The translations under genes were made by a program, and so were the position numbers. Of a DNA stretch of 6,229 bases, positions 1 through 4,936 are shown in pieces. Numbering within the stretch: the first letter of the stretch is position 1; each line of letters starts with the position of its first letter. The notes beneath the pieces are model-generated. The model made no database searches. It was given only the letters and a program-made list of their open reading frames with translations, and was not told where the DNA came from. Origin of the DNA: Chloroflexota bacterium (GTDB lineage Bacteria; Chloroflexota; Anaerolineae; Anaerolineales; Villigracilaceae); the NCBI GenBank assembly GCA_026389975.1, contig JAPLGV010000044.1, positions 1-6,229 on the forward strand, given 5' to 3'.

Positions 1-20
1 CATCCAGTTTTCGATTTCAT
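1..20 (-). CDS. Start of an unidentified gene, cut by the left window edge
   Basis: An ATG at position 20 (minus strand) opens a reading frame of which only MKSKTG plus two bases is visible. A strong Shine-Dalgarno, GGAGGAA, lies 5 nt upstream, which makes this a credible gene start. The two early lysines would suit the n-region of a secretion signal, but six residues cannot prove that. It follows the CuA-cytochrome gene after a 140-bp gap with no clear terminator, so it may belong to the same transcription unit. By context it is the best candidate for the catalytic partner of the electron-transfer proteins; this is inference only. Confidence 0.55.
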
Positions 21-25
21 CTTAG

Positions 26-32
26 TTCCTCC
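26..32 (-). promoter_or_regulatory. Strong ribosome binding site for the left-edge gene
   Basis: GGAGGAA on the minus strand, five bases (CTAAG) before the ATG at position 20. It is close to the ideal anti-Shine-Dalgarno complement and is the main evidence that a gene starts here. Confidence 0.7.
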
Positions 33-160
33 ACAAAGTAGTTTGACTTGATTGCAGTATAGGTTAACATCATTGTATGAAGGATGTGTAAAGGAGAGAC
101 AAACCTTCGGTAAAGATTGTGCCCTTCATGTCATCATACCAATCAGATTAAAGATACCGC

Positions 161-1104
161 TCATTTTCCCGCACTGGCGGGGTTCATCCTGAATTGAAAT
201 GTGTAAAGATAGCTGACAAGGTCCCAGGTTTGCTGGTCGGTGAAGATCGGCCCCCAGGATGGCATGCCGGTACCCATCCCGCCGCGCAGGATCTTCCCCT
301 GCAGGAGGGCAGGACCAGCGCCCAGCATGGTAGCCGGGTCGGAAAAGTTAGCCGGAGTTTTACCAGCCAGCGCCTTTATATCTGCGGAGAAAACGCCATT
401 TCCTCGGCCCGTCTCGCCGTGGCAGGCAGCGCAGTTCTGGGCGAACAGGCGCTGCCCTTCAGCCAACCCTTCCGGGGTGGTGTTGGATTGCCAGATATAT
501 GCGACCAGGTCCCAGAGGTCGGAATTGCTCAAAGAAGCCAGGGCCGATTCCGCCCGCAGTTCCTGGACGGCTTGCGCCGGGGAGTGGCTGCGGTAGTAAT
601 CAAGGGACAGGTAATTGACAGGCAGCAGGGTGGAGAATGTTACGCCGCGTTGGGCATCGGGGAATCCAATCGGTGTAACGGATGCCGGATGAGCGGCGTC
701 AATATCCAGGTTGAGCGTCATGTATAAAGGCGGCGTCCCTGGCTGTGGGGAGGCAAAATCGTCACCGGTCACCTCGATCGTGCCGCGCATGCGCCAGTGG
801 TTGGGACCGCACCAGCGCGTGCAATAATAGGTATAAGTTCCGGGCTTATCGAATGTAAGTGTAACCTCGGTCATTTGGCCCGGAAGAACATCCACGGCCG
901 GGATAGCGCTTTGCCCGATGGCAAAGCTGTGCATCACATCGTCCGAGGTCAGGCGCAGGTGCAGCGGCACGCCGGACTGGGCCCGGATGGTGCTGGGTGT
1001 CCAGCCGCCGGACCCCTAATCTCTCGCGCTGCAAAAGGAACTGCCAGCACGAACAATATTCCAGTAATCACCAAAATCCTGCTCAAGAGTTCAGAACGTT
1101 TCAT
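161..1104 (-). CDS. Membrane-anchored CuA-domain/cytochrome c fusion protein, frameshifted in this sequence
   Basis: A predicted periplasmic electron carrier with a binuclear CuA site and one haem c. The ATG at 1104 overlaps the stop of the upstream gene (ATGA). Its frame gives one hydrophobic helix (residues about 8-25, anchor or signal peptide) and then runs to an unrelated short tail ending near 949. From codon 31 on, the homologous frame is the neighbouring one; adding one G to the G4 run at 1013-1016 yields a continuous 314-aa protein. In that numbering the CuA ligands are His59 (VMHSF) and Cys95, Cys99, His103 and Met106 (CTRWCGPNHWRM). The haem site is CAACH at 225-229, with a likely distal Met at 281 (GMPSWG). 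Residues 110-205 link the domains. Taken as it stands, an ORF caller would start at GTG 970, which loses the anchor and the first cupredoxin strand. It resembles subunit II of caa3 oxidases but lacks the two-helix hairpin. Domain calls are firm; the partner enzyme is unknown. Confidence 0.85.
1012..1018 (-). other. Probable single-base deletion (frameshift) in a G run
   Basis: The minus strand reads ATT AGG GGT CCG in the frame of the start codon, whereas conserved cupredoxin sequence (GGWTPSTIRAQSG) continues in the frame GGG TCC GGC. A fifth G would join them. In the second frame a TAG lies directly upstream, so no alternative long start exists. No canonical slippery heptamer is present, so a sequencing or assembly homopolymer error or a real mutation is likelier than programmed frameshifting. 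Confidence 0.75.
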
Positions 1105-2450
1105 AAAAGCAATCCTAGCATCGCAATCGTAGTCACAGTAGAGAAGACGATCACCGGGACAGGAGAGATTTTTACTTCCAAACCGGCTTTCTGGGCCGTG
1201 CGCCCCGTCCAGAGCAGTCCACCAACGAGCACGAGCGTTTGCAGGGGGAGCAGCAGTGGGGTCAGATAAGGCTGCCAGGTGATGGCGGCGGTGCCGAAAA
1301 GGTTCCAACCCCAGCCAAATGGGTCGGAAAGGGAGGAGAGGATGTAGGCGGCATTGGTCAGGACGAAGGACAGGCTGAAGGCCACCCAAAACATCAGTCC
1401 GAGCGGGACGAGCGCCGTGGCGAAGGCGGTGAAAGCTTTTTTGAGAGCAAGCGTGGTCTTCGTGAGCGCTTTTCCGATCCAGACTGCCCCCAGGAACAAT
1501 GCCGGCAGCAGGCCGAAGGTGAATGCCAGGAATGCCGCAGTGTAACCGAACCACGCTAACGAACCAACCGAATACGCCGCCAATTTCAGCCCGCCCCAGG
1601 GACCCAGGAACACACCGGCGTAGATCATCGCCGCACCCAGCATGATGAAGGCCTTGAAGGCCTCGTCCATCCGCGTGGACGGTTTTGCCAGGTCAGCCGA
1701 AAAGGGGCGGGTGTTGATGGCGATATTGTCATAGGGGCAGGTGCGCAGGCATTCCATGCACAGACCGCAGTAGGTGTTCTTCATCAGGCCGCCGGGAAAG
1801 ACGTCCCACGGGCAGCCATAGCCGGCCGGAGAGCCGTTGTAGCAGGGCTTGTCCTTGCAGGCCAGGCAGGTCTGCTTATCTTTGACGCGCAGCTCCATAG
1901 GCGCGGCCTGAGCATACAAGCCGATGAATCCGCCCACCGGACATAAATATCGGCAAAATGTGCGCCGTTCAAAGACGATGCTCATCCCGATGGCCAGGAA
2001 CAACATCGCGGAAAGCACGATGGCGGTTACCTTTGGAGTGGTCAGGATGACGCTGCTGAAGAGCGCCACCAGCGTAAAGGTCAGGTTTTGCAGCCAGATG
2101 TTGCGCAGCCTATTCGGCCAGCGCAGATTGAACCAACGCGGCTTTTTCCCTGGTGGATCCATGATCGCCCCGCGCTGGAGCCACTCCCCGGGCAGCGGGA
2201 TCGGGCAAACGGCGCACCAACCGCGGCCAAAGAACGGCACGGCGACCAGGATCAGCACCGCCCACCAGGCGATCCAGACGAAGACAATACCGAAGTTCCG
2301 GTTCCCGACTGGCGTGCCAAAAAAACCAGACAGGATCGCGAATAGGAATCCGGCCAGCATCACGAACCAGACCAGCAATTGCGGCCAGCGGTTCTTGAGC
2401 AGGGTTTTGACGAGCGGGAAACGGGTCAGTTCGGAACGCATCAAACGCAT
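1101..2450 (-). CDS. NapH/NosR-like membrane polyferredoxin (4Fe-4S binding protein)
   Basis: A 449-aa integral membrane iron-sulfur protein of the NapH/NosR/CcoG type, which in known systems passes electrons from quinol toward periplasmic reductases or maturation proteins. About nine hydrophobic helices are visible: roughly 24-44, 53-73, 120-138, 141-160, 267-285, 296-322, 342-365, 395-415 and 428-448. Between helices lie the family hallmarks CxxCP (Cys79, Cys82) and CxxxCP (Cys166, Cys170), then a soluble ferredoxin segment. Its second cluster motif is canonical, CGLCMECLRTCP (Cys228, 231, 234, 238). The first is spaced unusually: Cys195, 198, 203 and 213. The four C-terminal helices go beyond the core of short NapH proteins. 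The ATG at 2450 shares one base with the upstream stop (TGATG); Met4 is an alternative start. The gene sits between two CuA genes with overlaps on both sides, so the three products are probably made together and work in one chain. Quinol oxidation is inferred from the family. Confidence 0.85.
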   Translation of the reverse strand: MRLMRSELTRFPLVKTLLKNRWPQLLVWFVMLAGFLFAILSGFFGTPVGNRNFGIVFVWIAWWAVLILVAVPFFGRGWCAVCPIPLPGEWLQRGAIMDPPGKKPRWFNLRWPNRLRNIWLQNLTFTLVALFSSVILTTPKVTAIVLSAMLFLAIGMSIVFERRTFCRYLCPVGGFIGLYAQAAPMELRVKDKQTCLACKDKPCYNGSPAGYGCPWDVFPGGLMKNTYCGLCMECLRTCPYDNIAINTRPFSADLAKPSTRMDEAFKAFIMLGAAMIYAGVFLGPWGGLKLAAYSVGSLAWFGYTAAFLAFTFGLLPALFLGAVWIGKALTKTTLALKKAFTAFATALVPLGLMFWVAFSLSFVLTNAAYILSSLSDPFGWGWNLFGTAAITWQPYLTPLLLPLQTLVLVGGLLWTGRTAQKAGLEVKISPVPVIVFSTVTTIAMLGLLL

Positions 2451-2914
2451 CAGCTAGCCTGTGCCTTGGGGAGGCTGGGATGCAGGATCAGAATAGCAAG
2501 CATTGCGAGGGCGGTCAGAGCAATGGCGCGCCAGAGCCAGAGGTTCGGTCCCACCTGGAGTTTGCCGATCATGAACGGGTGCAGAGCACCGCAGGTCACG
2601 TTGCAGCGAAAACGAAAGGACCCGGACCTGTCGGCGGTAAAGGTCAGGTGGGCGGTCTGACCCGGGTCGGCGGTGACCGAGACGCCGTAGCCGTCCAGGT
2701 ACAGCCCGTGGACAACGTCCATGCTGACCAGTTCGATCGTCACTAAATCACCGGGATTCACCTGGAGCACCGCCGGGAGATAAGCGAACTGGCTCGCCTC
2801 GACCCGAAAGGTGCGCCGGGTGGGCGGAACCGCGCGGACCAGCAGGGGCGCAAAGACGATCACCGCTCCTGCCAGTACGACAAGGAACCCGAAAAACCAC
2901 TGCTTCTTGGACAA
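2450..2914 (-). CDS. CuA-domain cupredoxin with N- and C-terminal membrane helices (cytochrome oxidase subunit II-like)
   Basis: A 154-aa protein with a hydrophobic helix at residues 7-28, a cupredoxin domain at about 34-122 and a second helix at 126-146. The domain holds a complete CuA ligand set: His69 (DVVHG) and Cys104, Cys108, His112 and Met115 (CNVTCGALHPFM). The block from DVVHG to the Cys pair resembles the subunit II soluble domain of ba3-type oxidases. The predicted job is one-electron transfer on the outer face of the membrane. The TTG at 2914 is chosen as start because AGGAAGG lies just upstream and the anchor helix begins immediately after; no ATG or GTG lies before the helix. 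It is 9 bp after the PCYCGC lipoprotein and touches the polyferredoxin gene. A membrane helix after the CuA domain is unusual for subunit II. No oxidase subunit I is visible here, so the electron acceptor is unknown. Confidence 0.85.
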   Translation of the reverse strand: MSKKQWFFGFLVVLAGAVIVFAPLLVRAVPPTRRTFRVEASQFAYLPAVLQVNPGDLVTIELVSMDVVHGLYLDGYGVSVTADPGQTAHLTFTADRSGSFRFRCNVTCGALHPFMIGKLQVGPNLWLWRAIALTALAMLAILILHPSLPKAQAS

Positions 2915-2918
2915 CGAA

Positions 2919-2925
2919 CCTTCCT
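2919..2925 (-). promoter_or_regulatory. Ribosome binding site supporting a TTG start
   Basis: AGGAAGG on the minus strand; its AGGA core is 7 nt before the TTG at 2914. It overlaps the TAG stop of the upstream lipoprotein gene, implying translational coupling, and is the reason for accepting a TTG start. Confidence 0.55.
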
Positions 2926-3364
2926 ATGGCATATTGGAGGGGCCGTACCTGCTGTAGGTACTGTCGATGTACACCCTGATTTCCTGGGTGCTTTTGCCTT
3001 CCCTTTGGAGCCGCATCACATCCTGGGTGATATCCACGCAGATCGAGCAGCCCAGGGCATGACTGTCGAAGGTGATCGTCCCAATGGTGTCCATGCTCTG
3101 AACATAGCAGGAGTAATTCGAAGTATGCCCCATTGCCCCGCAGCCGCAGTAGCAGGGGATCTGCTGCATGATGTCCGGGTTGGCAGACGCAAACTGGTAT
3201 GCCTGTTGGACCGAGACCGGGGCCGATTGCACTTCATCCGGCATCTGGTTGAGCGGCATCATGCTCTGTTGGTTTTTCGACTGGCCGGAACAGGCGGGCA
3301 GGGCGGCCAGGAGCAGGATGGACAACAAGGAAAAAAAGATCAATTTATGGGATTTTGAGACCAT
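2924..3364 (-). CDS. PCYCGC-motif lipoprotein
   Basis: A 146-aa predicted lipoprotein. A basic n-region and hydrophobic stretch (7-22) end in the lipobox LPAC, with Cys25 as the lipidated residue. The mature part has a Met-rich linker (35-41) and then the family signature PCYCGC at 70-75. His80, Cys86 (SNYSCY), His102, and Cys106 and Cys109 (LGCSICVDI) follow. This layout matches the PCYCGC (lipo)protein family (Pfam), known from Firmicutes and Chloroflexi, whose biochemical role is not settled to my knowledge. Its many Cys, Met and His residues and its position directly upstream of a CuA gene suggest copper binding or CuA-site assembly; that is inference. The ATG at 3364 has AAAGGA 6 nt upstream, so the start is well supported. 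The length is typical of the family. Confidence 0.85.
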   Translation of the reverse strand: MVSKSHKLIFFSLLSILLLAALPACSGQSKNQQSMMPLNQMPDEVQSAPVSVQQAYQFASANPDIMQQIPCYCGCGAMGHTSNYSCYVQSMDTIGTITFDSHALGCSICVDITQDVMRLQREGKSTQEIRVYIDSTYSRYGPSNMP

Positions 3365-3386
3365 CGGTTATCCTTTCAAACTAACA

Positions 3387-3587
3387 TCATTCTTCATCAA
3401 GGGGATGTTCGATCCCTCCGGACATGAAGCGCTCCGGGTCAGATTCGAAAGCTCGCAAGCAGGCCTGTGTGCAAAAAAAGAGCCGCTCTCCCTGGAAAAC
3501 GGCGCTGGGGAAACGCTGCGGGTCTTTGATCTTTCCGCCGCAGACGGTGACAGCCGCGTTGGCTTGGGAGATTGGCTTTTCAGCCAC
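3387..3587 (-). CDS. Small YHS-domain protein
   Basis: A 66-aa protein made almost entirely of one YHS-like domain: Cys16 in VCGGKI, then the hallmark FFCTQACLRAFESDPERF, with Cys39 and Cys43. YHS domains occur in copper-transport ATPases and other heavy-metal proteins and are thought to bind metal through these cysteines. No signal peptide or membrane helix is seen, so a cytoplasmic location is likely. Two in-frame TGA codons lie just upstream and the next Met is residue 55, so the GTG at 3587 is the only sensible start, although the upstream GGTGA is a weak ribosome site. It overlaps the preceding gene by 8 bp, which suggests coupled translation. The first half of the motif is degenerate: CGGKI replaces the usual CGM. 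The likely role is copper binding or transfer in the cytoplasm, by inference. Confidence 0.75.
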   Translation of the reverse strand: MAEKPISQANAAVTVCGGKIKDPQRFPSAVFQGERLFFCTQACLRAFESDPERFMSGGIEHPLDEE

Positions 3588-3804
3588 TTTTCATCACCAA
3601 TCGGAACCAGATCCAGCCCACGAAACACCCGGCCAAAGCCCCGATCACCCCCGCCACCCAATGGGTCGGGTGAAAATAACTGACCAGGCCAACCCAGGCG
3701 AAAACATAGCCCAGGATGCAACCGGCGGAGATCCCGATGTCCACCGGCCAATCGGGGTGTCGTTTGAACTCGTAAGGTTGGGGAAATTCAAAAGTAGTGT
3801 TCAT
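3580..3804 (-). CDS. Small two-helix membrane protein of unknown function
   Basis: A 74-aa protein with a polar N-terminus (1-22) and two hydrophobic helices at about 24-44 and 48-70, joined by a short SYFHPTHW turn. I do not recognise the family. The ATG at 3804 is preferred to an upstream GTG because AAGGAGAG sits 8 nt before it. The gene lies 16 bp after the zinc-ribbon gene and overlaps the YHS gene by 8 bp, so it belongs to the same unit. The His and Trp residues in the loop and Cys29 and Cys60 in the helices are notable but do not form a known metal motif. A small subunit or assembly factor for a membrane complex is possible; nothing in the sequence proves it. Confidence 0.7.
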   Translation of the reverse strand: MNTTFEFPQPYEFKRHPDWPVDIGISAGCILGYVFAWVGLVSYFHPTHWVAGVIGALAGCFVGWIWFRLVMKSG

Positions 3805-3812
3805 ACCCTGAT

Positions 3813-3820
3813 CTCTCCTT
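3813..3820 (-). promoter_or_regulatory. Ribosome binding site fixing the start of the two-helix protein
   Basis: AAGGAGAG on the minus strand, 8 nt before the ATG at 3804 and directly after the stop of the zinc-ribbon gene. It decides for this ATG over the GTG codons further upstream. Confidence 0.65.
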
Positions 3821-4039
3821 TCAAACCGGCGCACCACACTGAGGGCAGTGAGACCAATCAGCCTGCAAAGCCACTCCGCAGTGCGAACAAGTGCGCGCGG
3901 AGGCGGCGTTTTGATGAACAGGGACGGGTGCGGGTACTGAGAAATTCCCGCGGCGGGTCAAAGCCCAAATCAGAACCGCGATCAGCGCGACCGGCAGGCC
4001 GATTACCAACAACATCGCAATCAACCCAAATCCAAGCAT
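3821..4039 (-). CDS. Membrane-anchored zinc-ribbon protein
   Basis: A 72-aa protein with one strongly hydrophobic N-terminal helix (about 3-28, ending in RR), a flexible Pro/Val/Ala linker (31-49) and a C-terminal zinc ribbon, CSHC-x10-CPQC (Cys51, 54, 65, 68). The four-Cys ribbon should bind one structural metal and, with RR after the helix, is expected on the cytoplasmic side. I do not know its function. The ATG at 4039 has GGAGG 7 nt upstream; an ATG at 4060 would add seven residues and has AAAGGAAA about 9-10 nt before it, so both starts are possible. It is the first gene after the terminator at 4170-4204 and probably leads the operon that runs down to the CuA-cytochrome gene. Confidence 0.7.
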   Translation of the reverse strand: MLGFGLIAMLLVIGLPVALIAVLIWALTRRGNFSVPAPVPVHQNAASARTCSHCGVALQADWSHCPQCGAPV

Positions 4040-4046
4040 GAACAAA

Positions 4047-4051
4047 CCTCC
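4047..4051 (-). promoter_or_regulatory. Ribosome binding site inside the alternative N-terminus of the zinc-ribbon gene
   Basis: GGAGG on the minus strand, 7 nt before the ATG at 4039. It makes this ATG the favoured start over the tandem ATGs at 4060 and 4057. Confidence 0.5.
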
Positions 4052-4122
4052 AGCCATCACGGCTCGCGTTTCCTTTCAACCAATGTCCGAATGCTTGAAT
4101 TCTATGCCAATCCGTATCTGAA

Positions 4123-4135
4123 GATGAGCGTCATC
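4123..4135. repeat. Short perfect inverted repeat in the intergenic region
   Basis: GATGA-GCG-TCATC, 5-bp arms with a 3-bp centre, lies 84 bp before the preferred start of the zinc-ribbon gene and just past the terminator of the previous unit. It could be an operator for the downstream operon, but it is short and matches no regulator site I can name. The rest of 4061-4169 is AT-rich near 4140-4170 with no convincing -35/-10 pair. Confidence 0.25.
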
Positions 4136-4169
4136 CTGCGGATATAAATATAGGCATAATGGCGTATAT

Positions 4170-4204
4170 AAAAAATGGAGCAGTATGCCGGTGCACTCCG
4201 CTCC
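4170..4204 (-). terminator. Intrinsic (rho-independent) terminator
   Basis: On the minus strand GGAGCGGAGTGC and GCATACTGCTCC form a 12-position stem (one A-A mismatch, two G-U pairs) around the loop ACCG, followed by A and six T. It lies 29 bp after the cupredoxin stop and should end the ATPase/thioredoxin-like/cupredoxin transcript. The opposite strand lacks a T tract after the hairpin, so it works in one direction only. Confidence 0.85.
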
Positions 4205-4232
4205 AGGAAATACGGTTCAATAGCTGATAAAC

Positions 4233-4610
4233 TTATTCGACCACCAACTTGCCGCGCAACATCCCCATCTGGCATTGAAATCCATATTCGCCCGGCTTTT
4301 CGGGGGTGAACTCCAGGGTCACTTCTTGGCCTTCGGGGAGCAGGGCGCTCTGATTGAAGTCCGGAAAGAGTACTTTTTCCGAGCAAGCCGAACTTTCCTG
4401 GCGGGTGAAGGTTAGGCGCAGCAGCCGGCCGGATTTGACAACGATCACATCCGGAGTGTAACCGCCCTTGACGGTCACGGCTACTTCCTGTGGGCCGGTC
4501 GCGCTTTCGGCGGCGAGTGTCTTGCCTTTGGGGGCGAACCAGAAGAACCAGGCGATGAAGATACTGAGGGCAATCCCGCCCAGGGTGATGATGATTTGTG
4601 CGGTTGTCAT
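4233..4610 (-). CDS. Membrane-anchored cupredoxin, copper-binding (CopA-associated type)
   Basis: A 125-aa protein with one N-terminal helix (about 5-25) and a cupredoxin-like domain (42-125) facing outward. Candidate metal ligands are Cys76 (SSACSEKVLFPDF) and the C-terminal FQCQMGM with Cys113, Met115 and Met117. This Cys/Met pattern is that of the small plastocyanin-like domains often encoded next to, or fused to, copper ATPases, and suits Cu(I). It lacks the His ligands of blue-copper electron carriers, so copper storage or hand-over is more likely than electron transfer. The ATG at 4610 overlaps the upstream stop (ATGA) with AGGAGA 6 nt before it; a longer upstream frame exists but is overlapping sequence of the neighbouring gene. 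It is the last gene before the terminator. In relatives I recall, the motif is often CGMGM; here Gln replaces the first Gly. Confidence 0.8.
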   Translation of the reverse strand: MTTAQIIITLGGIALSIFIAWFFWFAPKGKTLAAESATGPQEVAVTVKGGYTPDVIVVKSGRLLRLTFTRQESSACSEKVLFPDFNQSALLPEGQEVTLEFTPEKPGEYGFQCQMGMLRGKLVVE

Positions 4611-4924
4611 TGTAAATCTCCTGTCGCGGCTTTTATTTTTTCCCGCAGCATTTCCATCGAAGGCCAGCCTTTCAAGCCCTCTGGTGTTATGTAAACCCGG
4701 CAACTGAGAGAATAGGGTTCCCGCTTTTCCGGCCATAAATCTTGACCATTGATCCGAATAGACGGTGACCCGAGGAATTTCTGCCGGGCAGCATCAGAAT
4801 CATCTTTGACCTTAACCAATTCCACGGAATCATCAAGTTGCTCCATTTGCAGAGCGGTTTTCAATTTTTCCAGGCCCGTTTGCCAGGATGGGCAGCCGTC
4901 GAAGTATAGAAGTTCGATTTTCAC
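4607..4924 (-). CDS. Small thioredoxin-like protein (GCPSW/CRVY type)
   Basis: A 105-aa cytoplasmic protein with a thioredoxin-like fold signature. The first strand, KIELLYFDGCPSW, ends in Cys11 with no second active-site Cys. A cis-Pro-like loop GSPSIRINGQD sits at 52-61, and a conserved SLSCRVY carries Cys75. This pattern belongs to a family usually annotated as thioredoxin-like and often found near mercury or copper resistance genes. With one Cys in the active loop it is unlikely to be a classical disulfide reductase; Cys11 and Cys75 could bind metal or form a disulfide with each other. The GTG at 4924 is chosen because GAGG lies 6 nt upstream and relatives begin right at this strand; GTG 4936 would add four residues but has no ribosome site. 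It overlaps the cupredoxin gene by 4 bp. Its exact role in copper handling is not known. Confidence 0.75.
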   Translation of the reverse strand: MKIELLYFDGCPSWQTGLEKLKTALQMEQLDDSVELVKVKDDSDAARQKFLGSPSIRINGQDLWPEKREPYSLSCRVYITPEGLKGWPSMEMLREKIKAATGDLQ

Positions 4925-4930
4925 CAGCAA

Positions 4931-4936
4931 CCTCAC
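4931..4936 (-). promoter_or_regulatory. Ribosome binding site favouring the GTG at 4924
   Basis: GTGAGG on the minus strand, 6 nt before the GTG at 4924, overlapping the TGA stop of the ATPase gene. It supports the shorter start of the thioredoxin-like gene and coupled translation with the ATPase. Confidence 0.45.

Noticed and set aside
56..61. TATACT on the minus strand as a -10 box for the left-edge gene
   Set aside because: No -35 element resembling TTGACA lies 16-18 bp upstream and there is no extended -10; too weak to call.
40..75. Possible FNR/Dnr-type site around TTGACTTGATTGCAG
   Set aside because: The TTGAT half-site has no matching ATCAA half at the required four-base spacing.
77..129. 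Inverted repeat ATGAAGG/CCTTCAT with a 39-bp spacer
   Set aside because: Seven-base arms this far apart are expected by chance, and no T tract or regulator consensus accompanies them.
194..727. Plus-strand frame of 177 codons
   Set aside because: It lies antisense to the cytochrome c and linker region, which has clear haem and CuA motifs; no domain or ribosome site supports the plus-strand frame.
1012..1018. Programmed -1 ribosomal frameshift
   Set aside because: The site ATTAGGGGTCC is not a canonical X-XXY-YYZ heptamer and I see no clear downstream stem; a missing base is simpler.
949..1554. 201-codon frame overlapping the polyferredoxin gene
   Set aside because: Most of it is out of frame with the polyferredoxin; only its last part, from ATG 1104, is the true N-terminus of the CuA-cytochrome protein.
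4102..4386. Open frame of 94 codons across the terminator and the cupredoxin gene
   Set aside because: It overlaps the well-supported cupredoxin in another frame, reads through the terminator hairpin and shows no recognisable domain.
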